A stretch of 64,000 nucleotides of DNA from the NCBI RefSeq assembly GCF_026410405.1, contig NZ_JAPMLN010000007.1, positions 62,001 to 126,000 on the forward strand, read 5' to 3'. Made by a program: the position numbers and the translations under genes. Below, in pieces: positions 18,032 to 27,598 of this stretch (its first letter is position 1; each line of letters starts with the position of its first letter). The notes below the pieces were generated by a model. It did no database searches. It had not been told where the DNA came from and worked only from the letters and a program-made list of their open reading frames with translations. The DNA is from Marinicella gelatinilytica. GTDB lineage: Bacteria; Pseudomonadota; Gammaproteobacteria; Xanthomonadales; Marinicellaceae.

Positions 18032-19012
18032 ATGAAATATAAACATTTAGCTTGGTTCGCTGTTTGGTTGGCACTTTGTGTGGTTGTTCTGGGTGCTTTC
18101 GTGCGTTTATCAGATGCGGGGTTAGGTTGTCCTGATTGGCCCGGTTGTTATGGCCACTTAACGTGGCCCACACAGGCAAGTGACATTGAAATTGCCAATC
18201 AAAACTTCCCTGAGCGAGCAGTGGAAGTGCATAAAGCTTGGAAAGAAGTGGTGCATCGAATTTTGGCCGGTGTTTTAGGTTTGCTGGTTTTGGGCTTATT
18301 CATCTGGGCTTTTCGAAAACGCCACCTGATGTCACCTAAATTACCTTTTATTATCGGTTTAGTGATTACGTTTCAAGCGGCATTGGGTATGTGGACCGTG
18401 ACTTTAAAACTGCATCCGAGTATCGTTATGAGCCATTTGTTGGGTGGTTTGTTAACACTGTCACTTTTAACGTGGTTGGCTTGCCGTGAAACACCGGGTA
18501 TTTCAGGTTATCGTTATGCCGGTCATGTGACCACAAAGATGGTTGCTGTTGGTTTGTTTTTGGTGGTTTTACAAATTGCCTTAGGTGGCTGGACCAGCGC
18601 CAATTACGCGGCTTTGGCGTGTACCGGCTTTCCGCAATGTAACGGACAATGGTGGCCAACCATGGATTTTGTTCAGGGGTTTAATTTGTTTCGGGAATTC
18701 GGTGTCAATTATGAGTTTGGGGTGAAAGACGGTCCTGCTCGAGTGGCGATTCAAATGACGCATCGCTTGGGTTTTGTGGTGGTGACTTTGTATTTATCAT
18801 GGTTGATTTATCGCCTCACTAAAAATCGAGAATTATTACCGATGGCTGTTATTATTGGCTTGTTATTGGCACTACAAATTTCCTTGGGAATAATCAATGT
18901 AACCTTTATGTTGCCTTTGGTTGTGGCGGTCTTGCATAACGGTGTGGCGGCATTATTACTCGTCAGTTTGGTGTATCTGCTTTATAAAACCCGTAAAGCT
19001 TCCTATAATTAG
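18032..19012 (+). CDS. ctaA: Heme A synthase
   Basis: A 326-residue membrane protein with about eight helices, converting heme O to heme A for the aa3 oxidase. The N-terminal FVRLSDAGLGCPDWPGCYGH, the HKAWKEVVHRILAG segment with heme-ligand histidine, VMSHLLGG, TSANYAALACTGFPQC and the later MTHRLGF all fit CtaA/COX15. Two Cys pairs (CPDWPGC and CTGFPQC) lie in the periplasmic loops. It sits 2 bases after the preceding gene and 3 bases before ctaB, so it is firmly in the operon. Confidence 0.95.
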   Translation: MKYKHLAWFAVWLALCVVVLGAFVRLSDAGLGCPDWPGCYGHLTWPTQASDIEIANQNFPERAVEVHKAWKEVVHRILAGVLGLLVLGLFIWAFRKRHLMSPKLPFIIGLVITFQAALGMWTVTLKLHPSIVMSHLLGGLLTLSLLTWLACRETPGISGYRYAGHVTTKMVAVGLFLVVLQIALGGWTSANYAALACTGFPQCNGQWWPTMDFVQGFNLFREFGVNYEFGVKDGPARVAIQMTHRLGFVVVTLYLSWLIYRLTKNRELLPMAVIIGLLLALQISLGIINVTFMLPLVVAVLHNGVAALLLVSLVYLLYKTRKASYN

Positions 19013-19015
19013 TTT

Positions 19016-19924
19016 ATGACTCGAATCAAACAATACTTTGCATTGACCAAACCCGGCGTGGTGCTATTAATTTTGTTCACGGCGTTTGTGGGAATGCTAC
19101 TGTCTATGCGTAATTTTCCACAATCGGAGTGGATTGTTATTCTCTGGGGGTTATTGGGCATTGCTTTGAGTGCCGGCGGCGCGGCGGCCATTAATCATTG
19201 GGCCGATCAAAAAGCCGATAAGGTGATGTTGCGAACGCAACATCGTCCCTTACCAAGCGGTGGATTGAAAACTGTCAATGTCTTGGTTTTTGCCGGTATT
19301 TTGTCCATTCTTGGCACCCTGATACTGGTCTATTTCGTTAATGTTTTAACGGCGGTGCTCACCTTTATTTCTTTAATCGGTTATGCCTTTGTCTATACCA
19401 TGTTCCTAAAACGGGTAACGCCACAAAATATCGTGATTGGAGGTTTGGCGGGTGCCACACCACCGGTATTGGGCTGGACCACGGTAACCGGGCAAGTGAC
19501 GCCGGATGCGCTGTTATTGTTGGCAATAATCTATGTCTGGACGCCGCCACACTTTTGGGCATTGGCCATTTTTCGCAAAGAAGACTATAAAAAAGCCCAT
19601 ATCCCCATGTTGCCGGTAACCCATGGGGTGAAATTTACAGAATTACACATAATTTTTTACACCATATTATTATTTATCGTTACATTATTTCCTTTTTTAA
19701 CCGGCATGAGTGGAGTTATTTATTTGGCCGGAGCAGTGATTTTAGGCGGGCGTTTTCTGTGGATGACATTTGAATTAAAACGCACCCAATCGCCGCTGTT
19801 GGCATGGAATACCTTTAAATACTCTATATGGTATTTAATGTTGTTGTTTGCATTTTTGTTGGTAGATCATTACATAATTTGGGGTGATGTCATGCCACGC
19901 TTGTTTTCAGAGCCGGTGGTTTGA
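19016..19924 (+). CDS. ctaB: Protoheme IX farnesyltransferase (heme O synthase)
   Basis: A 302-residue UbiA-type prenyltransferase making heme O from protoheme. The start LTKPGVVLLILFTAFVGM, the first Asp-rich region NHWADQKADKVMLRTQHRPLP (shortened core: DQKADKVMLRTQ), and the second region YVWTPPHFWALAIFRKEDYK are typical CtaB/CyoE signatures. About nine membrane helices are present. Its stop overlaps the TTG start of the following tatD-like gene. This completes the heme A branch begun by ctaA. Confidence 0.95.
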   Translation: MTRIKQYFALTKPGVVLLILFTAFVGMLLSMRNFPQSEWIVILWGLLGIALSAGGAAAINHWADQKADKVMLRTQHRPLPSGGLKTVNVLVFAGILSILGTLILVYFVNVLTAVLTFISLIGYAFVYTMFLKRVTPQNIVIGGLAGATPPVLGWTTVTGQVTPDALLLLAIIYVWTPPHFWALAIFRKEDYKKAHIPMLPVTHGVKFTELHIIFYTILLFIVTLFPFLTGMSGVIYLAGAVILGGRFLWMTFELKRTQSPLLAWNTFKYSIWYLMLLFAFLLVDHYIIWGDVMPRLFSEPVV

Positions 19925-20676
19925 TTGATTCACATATCCATATTGATGACGCCCGTTTTGACGATGATCGTCAACAACTGTTATCGGATGCTCGACAGTC
20001 AGGGGTAACAGGTTTTGTTTTGCCGGCCACTGTGGCTAAAGGCTTTTCCAAAATAAAATCCATTGCCGCTGAAAATGACGATGTTTTTCCGGCTTATGGT
20101 TTGCATCCGTATTTTGTTGATCAGCACCAACAGCAAGATTTAGATATCTTGGCTGAGTTTTTACAAAATAATCAGGCGGTGGCTTTAGGTGAATGTGGTT
20201 TGGATTATTACCGTGATGATTTAGACCGCGATGACCAGCAGTATTATTTCGAGCAACAGATTAAAATGGCTAAGAATCTAAATCTACCGCTTATTTTGCA
20301 TGTTAATGGTGCAGTGCAAGCTGTTTTTGAGGGTTTGAAAAAGCATGATTATTATCGGGCTGTCATGCACAGTTTTAATGGCTCAGTGGAGCAGGCAAGA
20401 CAAATCACTGAAGCCGGCGTGTTGTTGGGTTTTGGCACTGCAGTGGTTAATCCCAAATCTCACAGATTGCATGAAGTGGTCAAATCAGTGTCTTTAAAGC
20501 ATGTGGTGATTGAAACTGATGCGCCAGATCAGCCGTTATACCATAAAAGCAAAGAACGTAATTTGCCGGCTGATTTAGTGGAAGTGGCGGAAGGCATTGC
20601 GCAACTTAAAAATACCTCAGTCACTGAGTTAGTAAAGCAAACAAATCAAAACTGTCGACAGATTTTTAATGTATGA
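19921..20676 (+). CDS. TatD family metal-dependent hydrolase
   Basis: A 251-residue TIM-barrel hydrolase, probably a metal-dependent DNase/phosphoesterase. Metal ligands are visible in SHIHIDD at the N-terminus, GECGLDYYRDD near residue 92, LILHVNGA, VMHSFNG and ETDAPDQP near 198. The start is TTG, overlapping the ctaB stop (TTGA). No in-frame ATG exists early enough to keep the HIH motif, so TTG is needed. The C-terminal 4 bases overlap tcdA. Its link to respiration is positional only. Confidence 0.9.
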   Translation: MIDSHIHIDDARFDDDRQQLLSDARQSGVTGFVLPATVAKGFSKIKSIAAENDDVFPAYGLHPYFVDQHQQQDLDILAEFLQNNQAVALGECGLDYYRDDLDRDDQQYYFEQQIKMAKNLNLPLILHVNGAVQAVFEGLKKHDYYRAVMHSFNGSVEQARQITEAGVLLGFGTAVVNPKSHRLHEVVKSVSLKHVVIETDAPDQPLYHKSKERNLPADLVEVAEGIAQLKNTSVTELVKQTNQNCRQIFNV

Positions 20677-21413
20677 AAGAGCGCTTTAGCGGTATTGAAC
20701 GACTTTACGGTGAAGCCGGTTTTCAGCGCTTACAGCAAGCACACGTGGCGGTGGTTGGTGTAGGTGGTGTGGGTTGTTGGGCGGCAGAAATGTTGGCCCG
20801 TTGTGGCGTTGGTGAAATAACGCTGATGGATGCTGATGAAGTCTGTGTAACCAACATTAATCGTCAGATACATGCGTTAAATAGTACCGTAGGGCAATCA
20901 AAAGTGTCGGCAATGAAGTCGCGGATTCTTGATATTAATCCCGAATGTATGGTCCATGCCCATGAGCAATTTTTTATGGACACCACTGCCAATACACTGT
21001 TAGACACTGATTTCGATTTTCTCATTGATGCCGTCGATTCCATTAAGCACAAAGTGTTGTTGTTGACGTTATGCCACAAAAAGACAATTCCGGTGGTTAC
21101 CACAGGTGGTGCCGGTGGTAAAAAACAACCTAATAATTTACAAGTGGCTGACTTGAATCAAACCTATGGCGATCGATTGCTTAAGAAAGTGCGTTATGAA
21201 CTGCGCCGATATAATGACTTTAATGGATTAAAGAAGTTTGGTATAGCGGCTATTTTTTCCGATGAACAGATGACGTCTCCGTTCTGTGAAGCCTCGGAAC
21301 AGCGTTCTTACCGCTTAGATTGTGATTCTGGTTATGGAACAACGCCCACAGTCATCAGTGGCTTCGGTATCATGGCGGCTGATTTCGTTATCCAAGGTTT
21401 AATAAAGCAATAA
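20673..21413 (+). CDS. tcdA: tRNA threonylcarbamoyladenosine dehydratase
   Basis: A 246-residue E1-like enzyme that converts t6A37 in tRNA to cyclic t6A. The N-terminal ERLYGEAGFQRLQQAHVAV leads into the nucleotide site VVGVGGVGCWAAEMLAR (about 27-43), then DADEVCVTNINRQIHA and the TTGGAGGKKQP loop. CDSGYGTTPTVISGFG near the C-terminus matches TcdA/CsdL. It overlaps the preceding gene by 4 bases (ATGA) and ends in a bidirectional terminator shared with kbp. Confidence 0.95.
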   Translation: MKERFSGIERLYGEAGFQRLQQAHVAVVGVGGVGCWAAEMLARCGVGEITLMDADEVCVTNINRQIHALNSTVGQSKVSAMKSRILDINPECMVHAHEQFFMDTTANTLLDTDFDFLIDAVDSIKHKVLLLTLCHKKTIPVVTTGGAGGKKQPNNLQVADLNQTYGDRLLKKVRYELRRYNDFNGLKKFGIAAIFSDEQMTSPFCEASEQRSYRLDCDSGYGTTPTVISGFGIMAADFVIQGLIKQ

Positions 21414-21436
21414 CGGTGCAATTACGCACCGTTATT
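21409..21436. terminator. Bidirectional intrinsic terminator between tcdA and kbp
   Basis: AATAACGGTGC (21409-21419) and GCACCGTTATT (21426-21436) form a perfect 11-bp stem with a 6-base loop. The stem overlaps the tcdA stop codon and lies between two convergent genes. The AT-rich outer stem can supply short U-tracts in either direction. Confidence 0.8.
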
Positions 21437-21450
21437 GGCTGTTCAGCGAT

Positions 21451-21960
21451 TTACTTAGGAATACGTAATACCTGGCCGGGATAAATTTTATCGGGGTTTT
21501 CAAGCATAGGTTGATTGGCTTCAAAAATTTTCGGGTATTTCATCGCGTCACCATAAAATTGTTTCGCAATTTTTCCCAAAGTGTCACCTGATTTAACCGT
21601 ATAAGTACGTGATTCCCAATTGCTATCACCTTCCACTTTCATTTCTTTTACTGCATGCTCCTGCATTTCCTTAACAGCTTCAGTGGCATCGTCCGGTGGT
21701 GTTCCTATCAATAAATTATCCTGTACCCGAGAAACACCGGCAATATTACCTGCTGTCAATACAGCTTTTTCTTTTTGTTCATTATTTGGCACATAACCTG
21801 ATAATGTAACAACCCCGGCTTTGAAATCGGTGTTAACATATTCGGTGCTAACGCCACTGTTCTCAATGTGCTTAATGATAGGCATGGTGACATCTTTTTC
21901 AGGTTTGTCTTTACCGAAAACTTTGGCGCCTGCATCACTGATAAAATCAAAAAAGCCCAT
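21451..21960 (-). CDS. kbp: BON and LysM domain protein (Kbp/YgaU-like potassium-binding protein)
   Basis: A 169-residue protein. The N-terminus MGFFDFISDAGAKVFG is typical of the YgaU/Kbp family. A BON domain follows at about 25-90 (GVVTLSGYVPNNEQKEKAV). A LysM domain closes the protein at about 118-168, with YTVKSGDTLGKIAKQFYGD and PGQVLRIPK. E. coli Kbp is a cytoplasmic K+ sensor; here it shares the window with trkAH, although not the operon. No signal peptide is seen. An AGGAGA ribosome site lies upstream of the ATG on the minus strand. Confidence 0.88.
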   Translation of the reverse strand: MGFFDFISDAGAKVFGKDKPEKDVTMPIIKHIENSGVSTEYVNTDFKAGVVTLSGYVPNNEQKEKAVLTAGNIAGVSRVQDNLLIGTPPDDATEAVKEMQEHAVKEMKVEGDSNWESRTYTVKSGDTLGKIAKQFYGDAMKYPKIFEANQPMLENPDKIYPGQVLRIPK

Positions 21961-22043
21961 ATATCTGTTCTCCTTAAATAAATTTAATTTAGCATATCAG
22001 TCATTATAATTTTGTTCAATCGATTCATTTAAATTTCATATGC

Positions 22044-22068
22044 GGCCAGAAATAATCATTATTTGGCC
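22044..22068. promoter_or_regulatory. Dyad symmetry between divergent kbp and a small membrane protein gene
   Basis: GGCCA (22044-22048) pairs with TGGCC (22064-22068), and inside these AATAAT pairs with ATTATT across a single C. The dyad sits between two divergent genes and just upstream of a consensus-like TTGACA (22075-22080). It could be an operator; no known regulator motif is recognised. The TTGACA has no good -10 at 16-18 bases, so I do not call a promoter. Confidence 0.4.
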
Positions 22069-22122
22069 CTCCTGTTGACATATTCAGTGGGCAAAATGAC
22101 TGTTTTTATCAGGAGATTCCAA

Positions 22123-22365
22123 ATGACAAAACAGCATTCCATAAGAACTGAGCTAGAACAACAGGCACAACGAAACCTTCAGGTTAAAACAAATTATAAC
22201 CACAATAAACAATCACAAAACCGTAAAAAAGATCCATTACGGTTGAATTGGCGAGATGCCGTGATATTTTCATTACTGGTTGTTTTTAGTGGAGGCTATT
22301 GGCTACAAGCCCCGAACTTAGACACTGTAAGTAATCAAAACAAAAGTCGTCCAATCAATGATTAA
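22123..22365 (+). CDS. Small membrane protein of unknown function
   Basis: An 80-residue protein from the ATG preceded by AGGAGATTCCAA, a good ribosome site that decides this start over the longer frame upstream. The first 40 residues are hydrophilic, rich in Gln, Asn, Lys and Arg. One membrane helix lies at about 46-62 (DAVIFSLLVVFSGGYWL), and a short polar tail follows. I do not recognise a family. It stands alone, with kbp divergent upstream and a separate promoter for the next gene. Confidence 0.6.
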   Translation: MTKQHSIRTELEQQAQRNLQVKTNYNHNKQSQNRKKDPLRLNWRDAVIFSLLVVFSGGYWLQAPNLDTVSNQNKSRPIND

Positions 22366-22385
22366 AAAACCAAGTCATTTCCGCA

Positions 22386-22415
22386 TTGCGACATCGGAAT
22401 AAGCATTTGTATAAT
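22386..22415 (+). promoter_or_regulatory. Sigma-70-like promoter for the family-9 glycosyltransferase gene
   Basis: TTGCGA (22386-22391) and TATAAT (22410-22415) are separated by 18 bases. The predicted transcript starts about 15 bases before the ATG, which has AGGG at 22427-22430. Confidence 0.65.
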
Positions 22416-22435
22416 AACCCGGGTTTTAGGGCTGA

Positions 22436-23527
22436 ATGACAGTATCTATGAAGGTGTTGGTTATCCAAATGAAAATGATCGGTGATGTGCTTGTTAGCAC
22501 CTTGGTTTGTGAAGCCATAAAGTCACAATGGCCTGAAGCAACAGTTCATTATTTAGTGAATGACAATACCCAAGCCATTGTGAGCAACCACCCGGCTGTC
22601 GATAGGCTATTGGTGTTTAAACCTGGTGATGATGATACCTTTCGCGGTTTTTATAATTTTGTCAGAAAAATCAGGAAGCAATCCTATGACCGTATCTATG
22701 ATGCCTACGGCAAAACCCAGAGTAACTTAATCAGCTTATTTTCAGGTGCTAAGACGCGTGTGTCTTATTATAAATGGTATTCATTTTGGTGCTATACACA
22801 AACCATTAGACGCGATCAACACGCTAAAACGGCGGCAGGTTTAGCCATTGAAAATCGTTTGCGTCTGATTTATCGAGATCGTGATTGGACTGAAAAAGTG
22901 AGTATACCGAAGATTTACCTGCACAAGGAGGAACAGGCAGAAGCTGATCAGCTATTGGCAGCAGCTGGCTTACGGCACAAGAAGCTCGTCATGATTAGTG
23001 CATTGGGTAGCAGCCAAGAAAAAACCTTACCGCTGTCGTCAATGGCGTTAGTGATCGATCATGTGGTTAAGCATAATGCTGTTGAGTTGCTCTTTAACTA
23101 TCTACCTCATCAGCAACAGCAAGCCCAAGAGCTCTATGAATTATGCCAGGTTGAAACAAGACAACATATTCATCGGAGTGTAATTGGTCGAGATTTACGG
23201 CAATTTTTGGCATTGCTTAATCGCTGTCAAGCCATCATTGGGAATGAAGGCGGCGCCATTAATATGGGCAAATCACTTAACTTAGCCACTTTTAGTATTT
23301 ATGCGCCATGGATCAGCCCTGAAAGTTGGGGAATATTTGAGGATGGCGAAAAAATTCAATCAGTTCACTTGCAACAATATCAGCCCAAGATTTATCAGGG
23401 TGTTAAACATAAAGCGCTAAAAAAGCATTCAGCAAGATTATACCAACAACTCAAACCGGTATTATTTTACTCACGATTAATGCATTTTTACCAAGCCAAT
23501 AATTATTTCCAAGACATTAAAAAATAG
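22436..23527 (+). CDS. Glycosyltransferase family 9 (heptosyltransferase-like) protein
   Basis: A 363-residue GT9 protein. The N-terminal KVLVIQMKMIGDVLVSTLV is the acceptor-domain start of heptosyltransferases. The C-terminal ADP-sugar-binding domain has SALGSSQEKTLP near residue 189 and NRCQAIIGNEGGAINMGKSLN near 262 (core: IGNEGGAINMG), followed by APWISPESWG. It probably adds a heptose to lipopolysaccharide core at the inner membrane face. AGGG before the first ATG favours that start; a second ATG lies four codons on. It has its own promoter and no neighbouring LPS genes. Confidence 0.85.
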   Translation: MTVSMKVLVIQMKMIGDVLVSTLVCEAIKSQWPEATVHYLVNDNTQAIVSNHPAVDRLLVFKPGDDDTFRGFYNFVRKIRKQSYDRIYDAYGKTQSNLISLFSGAKTRVSYYKWYSFWCYTQTIRRDQHAKTAAGLAIENRLRLIYRDRDWTEKVSIPKIYLHKEEQAEADQLLAAAGLRHKKLVMISALGSSQEKTLPLSSMALVIDHVVKHNAVELLFNYLPHQQQQAQELYELCQVETRQHIHRSVIGRDLRQFLALLNRCQAIIGNEGGAINMGKSLNLATFSIYAPWISPESWGIFEDGEKIQSVHLQQYQPKIYQGVKHKALKKHSARLYQQLKPVLFYSRLMHFYQANNYFQDIKK

Positions 23528-23542
23528 ATTCATCATTATAAT

Positions 23543-23571
23543 TTGTGATTAGCCAGTTTTACCTATACAAT
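23543..23571 (+). promoter_or_regulatory. Sigma-70-like promoter for mnmG
   Basis: TTGTGA (23543-23548) and TACAAT (23566-23571) are 17 bases apart, about 28 bases before the mnmG ATG. Confidence 0.6.
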
Positions 23572-23598
23572 AAGGGGTTGCTTTAAATTTAATCTGTT

Positions 23599-25470
23599 AT
23601 GCAGTATCCACAAATTTTTGATGTTATCGTGGTGGGCGGAGGCCATGCCGGTACCGATGCGGCCTTAGCCGCGGCGCGCACCGGTGCCAGCACCTTGCTG
23701 TTGACACATAACATCGAAACCATCGGCCAGATGAGCTGTAATCCCGCCATTGGCGGTATTGGTAAAGGTCATTTGGTGAAGGAAATTGATGCTTTGGGCG
23801 GTGTTATGGCGCAAGCCACCGATCAAGCAGGCATTCAATGGCGAACCTTAAACGCCCGAAAAGGTGCGGCCGTACGTGCCACCCGGGCGCAATGTGATCG
23901 AAATTTATACCGTGCTGCGATTCGGAAGGTTATTGAACACCAAGAAAATCTGCATATATTTCAACAAGCGGTGGAAGACCTGATTATTGAAAATGATGTG
24001 GTCAAAGGCTGCATCACGCAAATGGGTGTCACCTTTAGAGCAAAAACTGTGGTGATGACCGTTGGTACTTTTTTGGGCGGGCAAATTCATATCGGCACCA
24101 GTCAATATCAAGGTGGACGGGCCGGAGATCCGCCAGCGACTGTGTTGGCACAAAAGCTCCGGGCTTTGCCCTTTGCTGTGGCACGTTTAAAAACCGGTAC
24201 TCCGCCACGCATCGATGGTAAAACCGTTGATTTTTCAGTGATGGAAGAACAACCCGGGGATTTACCGATGCCGGTATTCTCTTATTTAGGCGATGTGTCT
24301 GATCACCCTGAGCAAGTCAGTTGTTATATAACCCACACCAACCTAAAAACCCATGATTTTATTCGCGGTGGTTTAGATCGATCACCCATGTACTCAGGCC
24401 GCATTGAAGGCAAAGGCCCGCGTTACTGTCCGTCGATAGAAGATAAAATCATGCGTTTTGCCGATAAGGATTCGCATCAGATTTTTGTTGAGCCGGAAGG
24501 TTTAAATACCCAGGAATTGTACCCCAATGGGATTTCTACATCTTTACCATTTGATGTTCAGATTCAATTGGTGCGCTCCATTAAAGGATTTGAGAAAGCG
24601 CATATCACGCGCCCCGGCTATGCCATAGAGTATGACTTTTTCGATCCCCGCGGCTTATTGCCGTCCTTAGAGACTAAGTATGTGGAGAACTTATTCTTTG
24701 CCGGTCAGATAAATGGCACCACCGGTTATGAAGAAGCCGCGGCTCAAGGTTTAATTGCCGGCTTAAATGCGGCCCGTAAAGTGGCCGGTAAACCAAGTTG
24801 GACACCGGCACGGAATGAGGCTTATATCGGGGTCTTAATTGATGACTTAATCACCCAAGGTGCCAGTGAACCCTATCGTATGTTTACTTCTCGGGCCGAA
24901 TACCGGCTCATGTTGCGCGAAGATAATGCCGATTTTCGTTTAACCGAAAAGGGTTATGAATTAGGACTGGTTGATGACCATCGCTATCGAACATTTATGG
25001 ATAAAAAACAGCATGTCGAAGCATCCTTAGCAAGTCTAAAATCAGTGTGGTTGTCTCCGCACAATGAATTAGGTCAGAAATTCATGACCCAATCCGGTAT
25101 CCAAATTAGTAAAGAAACCAGTGCCTATGATTTACTGCGTCGTCCGGAAGTGAATGTTTCGATGTTTATGGGTTTTGAAGAAATCAGCCTGCCGAATCGC
25201 AGCAAAGATGTTTTAGATCAGGTGGAAATTCACACCCAGTATGCCGGCTATCTGGCACGTCAACAACAGGAAATTGACAAAGCCAAATCCCAAGAGGGCA
25301 AGCCGTTGCCACTTGATTTTGATTATAGCCAGGTGAATGGTTTGAGTTCTGAGTTGATAGAAAAGCTTAATCAGGTTAAGCCTGCCACCATTGGTCAGGC
25401 TTCACGTATGCAAGGTATGACTCCGGCAGCCATTTCCTTGCTGTTAGTTTATTTAAAAAAAGCCGGTTAA
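23599..25470 (+). CDS. mnmG: tRNA uridine-5-carboxymethylaminomethyl modification enzyme MnmG (GidA)
   Basis: A 623-residue FAD protein that, with MnmE, modifies U34 of certain tRNAs. The N-terminal FAD site is [17 protein letters not shown] near residues 11-27. It is followed by [19 protein letters not shown], the [13 protein letters not shown] region, and CYITHTN with the conserved Cys. The helical C-terminal MnmE/tRNA-binding domain (about 550-620) includes [20 protein letters not shown]. The length matches the family. Its stop overlaps the convergent ttcA stop by 4 bases. Confidence 0.97.
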   Translation: MQYPQIFDVIVVGGGHAGTDAALAAARTGASTLLLTHNIETIGQMSCNPAIGGIGKGHLVKEIDALGGVMAQATDQAGIQWRTLNARKGAAVRATRAQCDRNLYRAAIRKVIEHQENLHIFQQAVEDLIIENDVVKGCITQMGVTFRAKTVVMTVGTFLGGQIHIGTSQYQGGRAGDPPATVLAQKLRALPFAVARLKTGTPPRIDGKTVDFSVMEEQPGDLPMPVFSYLGDVSDHPEQVSCYITHTNLKTHDFIRGGLDRSPMYSGRIEGKGPRYCPSIEDKIMRFADKDSHQIFVEPEGLNTQELYPNGISTSLPFDVQIQLVRSIKGFEKAHITRPGYAIEYDFFDPRGLLPSLETKYVENLFFAGQINGTTGYEEAAAQGLIAGLNAARKVAGKPSWTPARNEAYIGVLIDDLITQGASEPYRMFTSRAEYRLMLREDNADFRLTEKGYELGLVDDHRYRTFMDKKQHVEASLASLKSVWLSPHNELGQKFMTQSGIQISKETSAYDLLRRPEVNVSMFMGFEEISLPNRSKDVLDQVEIHTQYAGYLARQQQEIDKAKSQEGKPLPLDFDYSQVNGLSSELIEKLNQVKPATIGQASRMQGMTPAAISLLLVYLKKAG

Positions 25471-26276
25471 ACAAACTGCGGTAATCCTGCTGCACGACTG
25501 CTTAGTGATTTAAAATCAACCAGCTCACCATCACCCAACTGAGTTGGTGCAATGTTCTTAATGGCGCGGGCAATGTTGTCAACACGACCGGGTTGAATAT
25601 GATCCCATTGTTTGAGCATTTGTTTAATGGCCTGACGTTGCAGATTGTCTTGTGAGCCACATAGGTTACAGGGGATAATCGGGAAATCCATCATTTCAGC
25701 ATAATCTGCAATGTCCTTTTCCCGACAGTAATAAAGTGGCCTTATAACCGTATTGCGGCCATCATCACTGATAAGTTTGGGCGGCATGGCCTTAAGTGTA
25801 CCGCCAAAAAACATATTTAAAAACAGCGTTTCCACTACATCATCCTGGTGATGACCCAAAGCGATTTTATTGCAGCCTAATTCGCCGGCTACGCGGTAGA
25901 GAATGCCACGCCGCAGCCGTGAACACAAACCACATGTGGTTTTACCGTTCGGTATCTTGTCTTGAACAATGCTGTAGGTGTCTTCTTCAATGATGTGGTA
26001 CTGGACACCTTGTGCCGCTAAATAATTGGGCAAAATATGCTCAGGAAATCCGGGTTGTTTTTGGTCTAAGTTGACTGCGATTAAATCAAAAGAAAAGGGT
26101 GCTTTGCGTTGAATGTCTTGTAGTAATGCGAGCATGGTGTAGGAATCTTTACCGCCGGATAAACATACCATCAGCCGATCACCGGCTTCTACCAGTCCAT
26201 AGTCAGCAGATGCTGAAGTCATTTGACCGCGTAATTTCTTTTTGATATGTGCTATCGGGTTCTTGGTTTTATTCAT
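25467..26276 (-). CDS. ttcA: tRNA 2-thiocytidine biosynthesis protein TtcA
   Basis: A 269-residue PP-loop ATPase that thiolates C32 of tRNA using a 4Fe-4S cluster. Motifs are the PP-loop [10 protein letters not shown], the first cysteine pair in [14 protein letters not shown], and the second in [26 protein letters not shown] is also conserved. I choose the ATG (MNKTKNP) at 26276; the frame opens 18 bases upstream with TTG inside a repeated GACAATAAT. Neither start has a strong ribosome site. It converges on mnmG, another tRNA-modification gene. Confidence 0.94.
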   Translation of the reverse strand: MNKTKNPIAHIKKKLRGQMTSASADYGLVEAGDRLMVCLSGGKDSYTMLALLQDIQRKAPFSFDLIAVNLDQKQPGFPEHILPNYLAAQGVQYHIIEEDTYSIVQDKIPNGKTTCGLCSRLRRGILYRVAGELGCNKIALGHHQDDVVETLFLNMFFGGTLKAMPPKLISDDGRNTVIRPLYYCREKDIADYAEMMDFPIIPCNLCGSQDNLQRQAIKQMLKQWDHIQPGRVDNIARAIKNIAPTQLGDGELVDFKSLSSRAAGLPQFV

Positions 26277-26412
26277 AAATGACAATAATGACAATAATGG
26301 TGGTGAACTTTGCCGATAGATTTTATACTAAAGAAATACATAGTGTCAGTAAAATTACTGGCAGCATAGTTGGATGAACTGAACTGATATAGCAACATAT
26401 AGTGGAGTCGAC

Positions 26413-26616
26413 ATGGCATTAAAAGAACATCAAATTAAACAACGCTTAGAACAACTCAAAGAAAAACATGATGCATTGGAATCTCGTTTAATTGGTTTAG
26501 AGTCCGCACCTGAAGCCAATGAGCTTGATATAAAACGGGTGAAAAAGGAAAAGTTAAGTTTGAAAGATGATATCAAACATTACGAAGATATGTTGATTCC
26601 GGACATGGACGCCTGA
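26413..26616 (+). CDS. YdcH/DUF465 family protein
   Basis: A 67-residue, highly charged, almost entirely helical protein with heptad-like Leu spacing (EHQIKQRLEQLKEKHDALES, then VKKEKLSLKDDIKHYEDML). This matches the DUF465/YdcH family, whose members form antiparallel coiled-coil hairpins of unknown function. A GGAGTCGAC ribosome site precedes the ATG. The flanking genes are unrelated in function. Confidence 0.8.
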   Translation: MALKEHQIKQRLEQLKEKHDALESRLIGLESAPEANELDIKRVKKEKLSLKDDIKHYEDMLIPDMDA

Positions 26617-26672
26617 ACCATTTATGCTTTAGTCACTCTAAAACAAACAAACAAACTAACAAATGGAATATC

Positions 26673-27569
26673 ATGAAACATAAAACTGGTTTGCTGAGCA
26701 TTGTACTGTGCTCAATTTTAATTTTTCTTATAGCGCCCACGACTTCAGCTGAACTGACTGTGTCAGAGAAACTGCCTGAGCAATATATTCGTATGGCAGA
26801 AGACGGTAATGCCTTGCAAGTGGCTTTGGTGCGCTTTAAGCCACGCACAGGTCAGCAAGATTGGTATCTTGATTTGGTGAGTGCGGTGCATGTGGCTGAT
26901 GCAAGATATTTTGCGGATTTAAATAGTCGCTTTGCTGAATATGATACGGTTCTTTATGAAATGGTGGCCCCTGAAGGGACTAAAATAACACCCAGACAAC
27001 ACAATGAATCCGGAGACAAAGCCTCGGCCGGTAAAAATAATCTGTTGACGAACATTCAGCTTAAAATGACCGATATACTGGGATTGACCTATCAAATGGA
27101 TGGTGTCGATTACAGTCCAAAGCATTTTGTTCACGCCGACTTTAGCCCGGATGAATTTAAAAAAAGTATGGCCAATAGGGGCGAAACCATCACCGGCATG
27201 ATTTTGCAAATGTGGCGTGCAGGTCTGGCCCGAGACTTGACTGCCGGTGCCGCCAGTCAGCTCAGTTTATTTACCCTGCTGATGGCAGATGACAAGCAGC
27301 ATGCGTTAAAACGCATGGTGGCTCAGGAATTGGCTGATGCTGAATCTATAATGACCGCCTTTGAAGGCCCTGAGGGCTCCACCCTGGTGGCCGCCAGAAA
27401 TCAAAAAGCATTAAATGTGCTAAAGCGCACCTTAGTGGATAAAAAGCCTCAATCCGTGGCGATTTTCTATGGTGCCGCCCATATGCAAGATTTCCAACAA
27501 CGTTTAATCAAAGACTTCGATCTGGTGCCAACTTCAATTGAATGGCTGGACGCCTGGAACTTGCAATAA
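26673..27569 (+). CDS. TraB/GumN (Tiki-like) family exported protein
   Basis: A 298-residue protein with a signal peptide ending near residue 26 (TTSAEL). The mature part resembles the TraB/PrgY/GumN group related to Tiki proteases. The first GxxH-like site is in LVSAVHVADARYF with a nearby conserved LYEMVAPEG (Glu), and the second is in IFYGAAHMQDFQQRL near residue 270. These motifs form the putative metal site. It is probably periplasmic; substrate unknown. It converges on the DUF1501 gene with 29 bases between. Confidence 0.75.
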   Translation: MKHKTGLLSIVLCSILIFLIAPTTSAELTVSEKLPEQYIRMAEDGNALQVALVRFKPRTGQQDWYLDLVSAVHVADARYFADLNSRFAEYDTVLYEMVAPEGTKITPRQHNESGDKASAGKNNLLTNIQLKMTDILGLTYQMDGVDYSPKHFVHADFSPDEFKKSMANRGETITGMILQMWRAGLARDLTAGAASQLSLFTLLMADDKQHALKRMVAQELADAESIMTAFEGPEGSTLVAARNQKALNVLKRTLVDKKPQSVAIFYGAAHMQDFQQRLIKDFDLVPTSIEWLDAWNLQ

Positions 27570-27598
27570 TCGACTGTTAACAACTATCCAAGTTAAAC

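Noticed and set aside
22063-22122. N-terminal extension of the small membrane protein
   Set aside because: The extension has no ribosome site and the ATG at 22123 is preceded by AGGAGATTCC.
26276-26300. Two GACAATAAT units upstream of ttcA as a regulatory repeat
   Set aside because: Only two copies, and they may simply reflect local composition.
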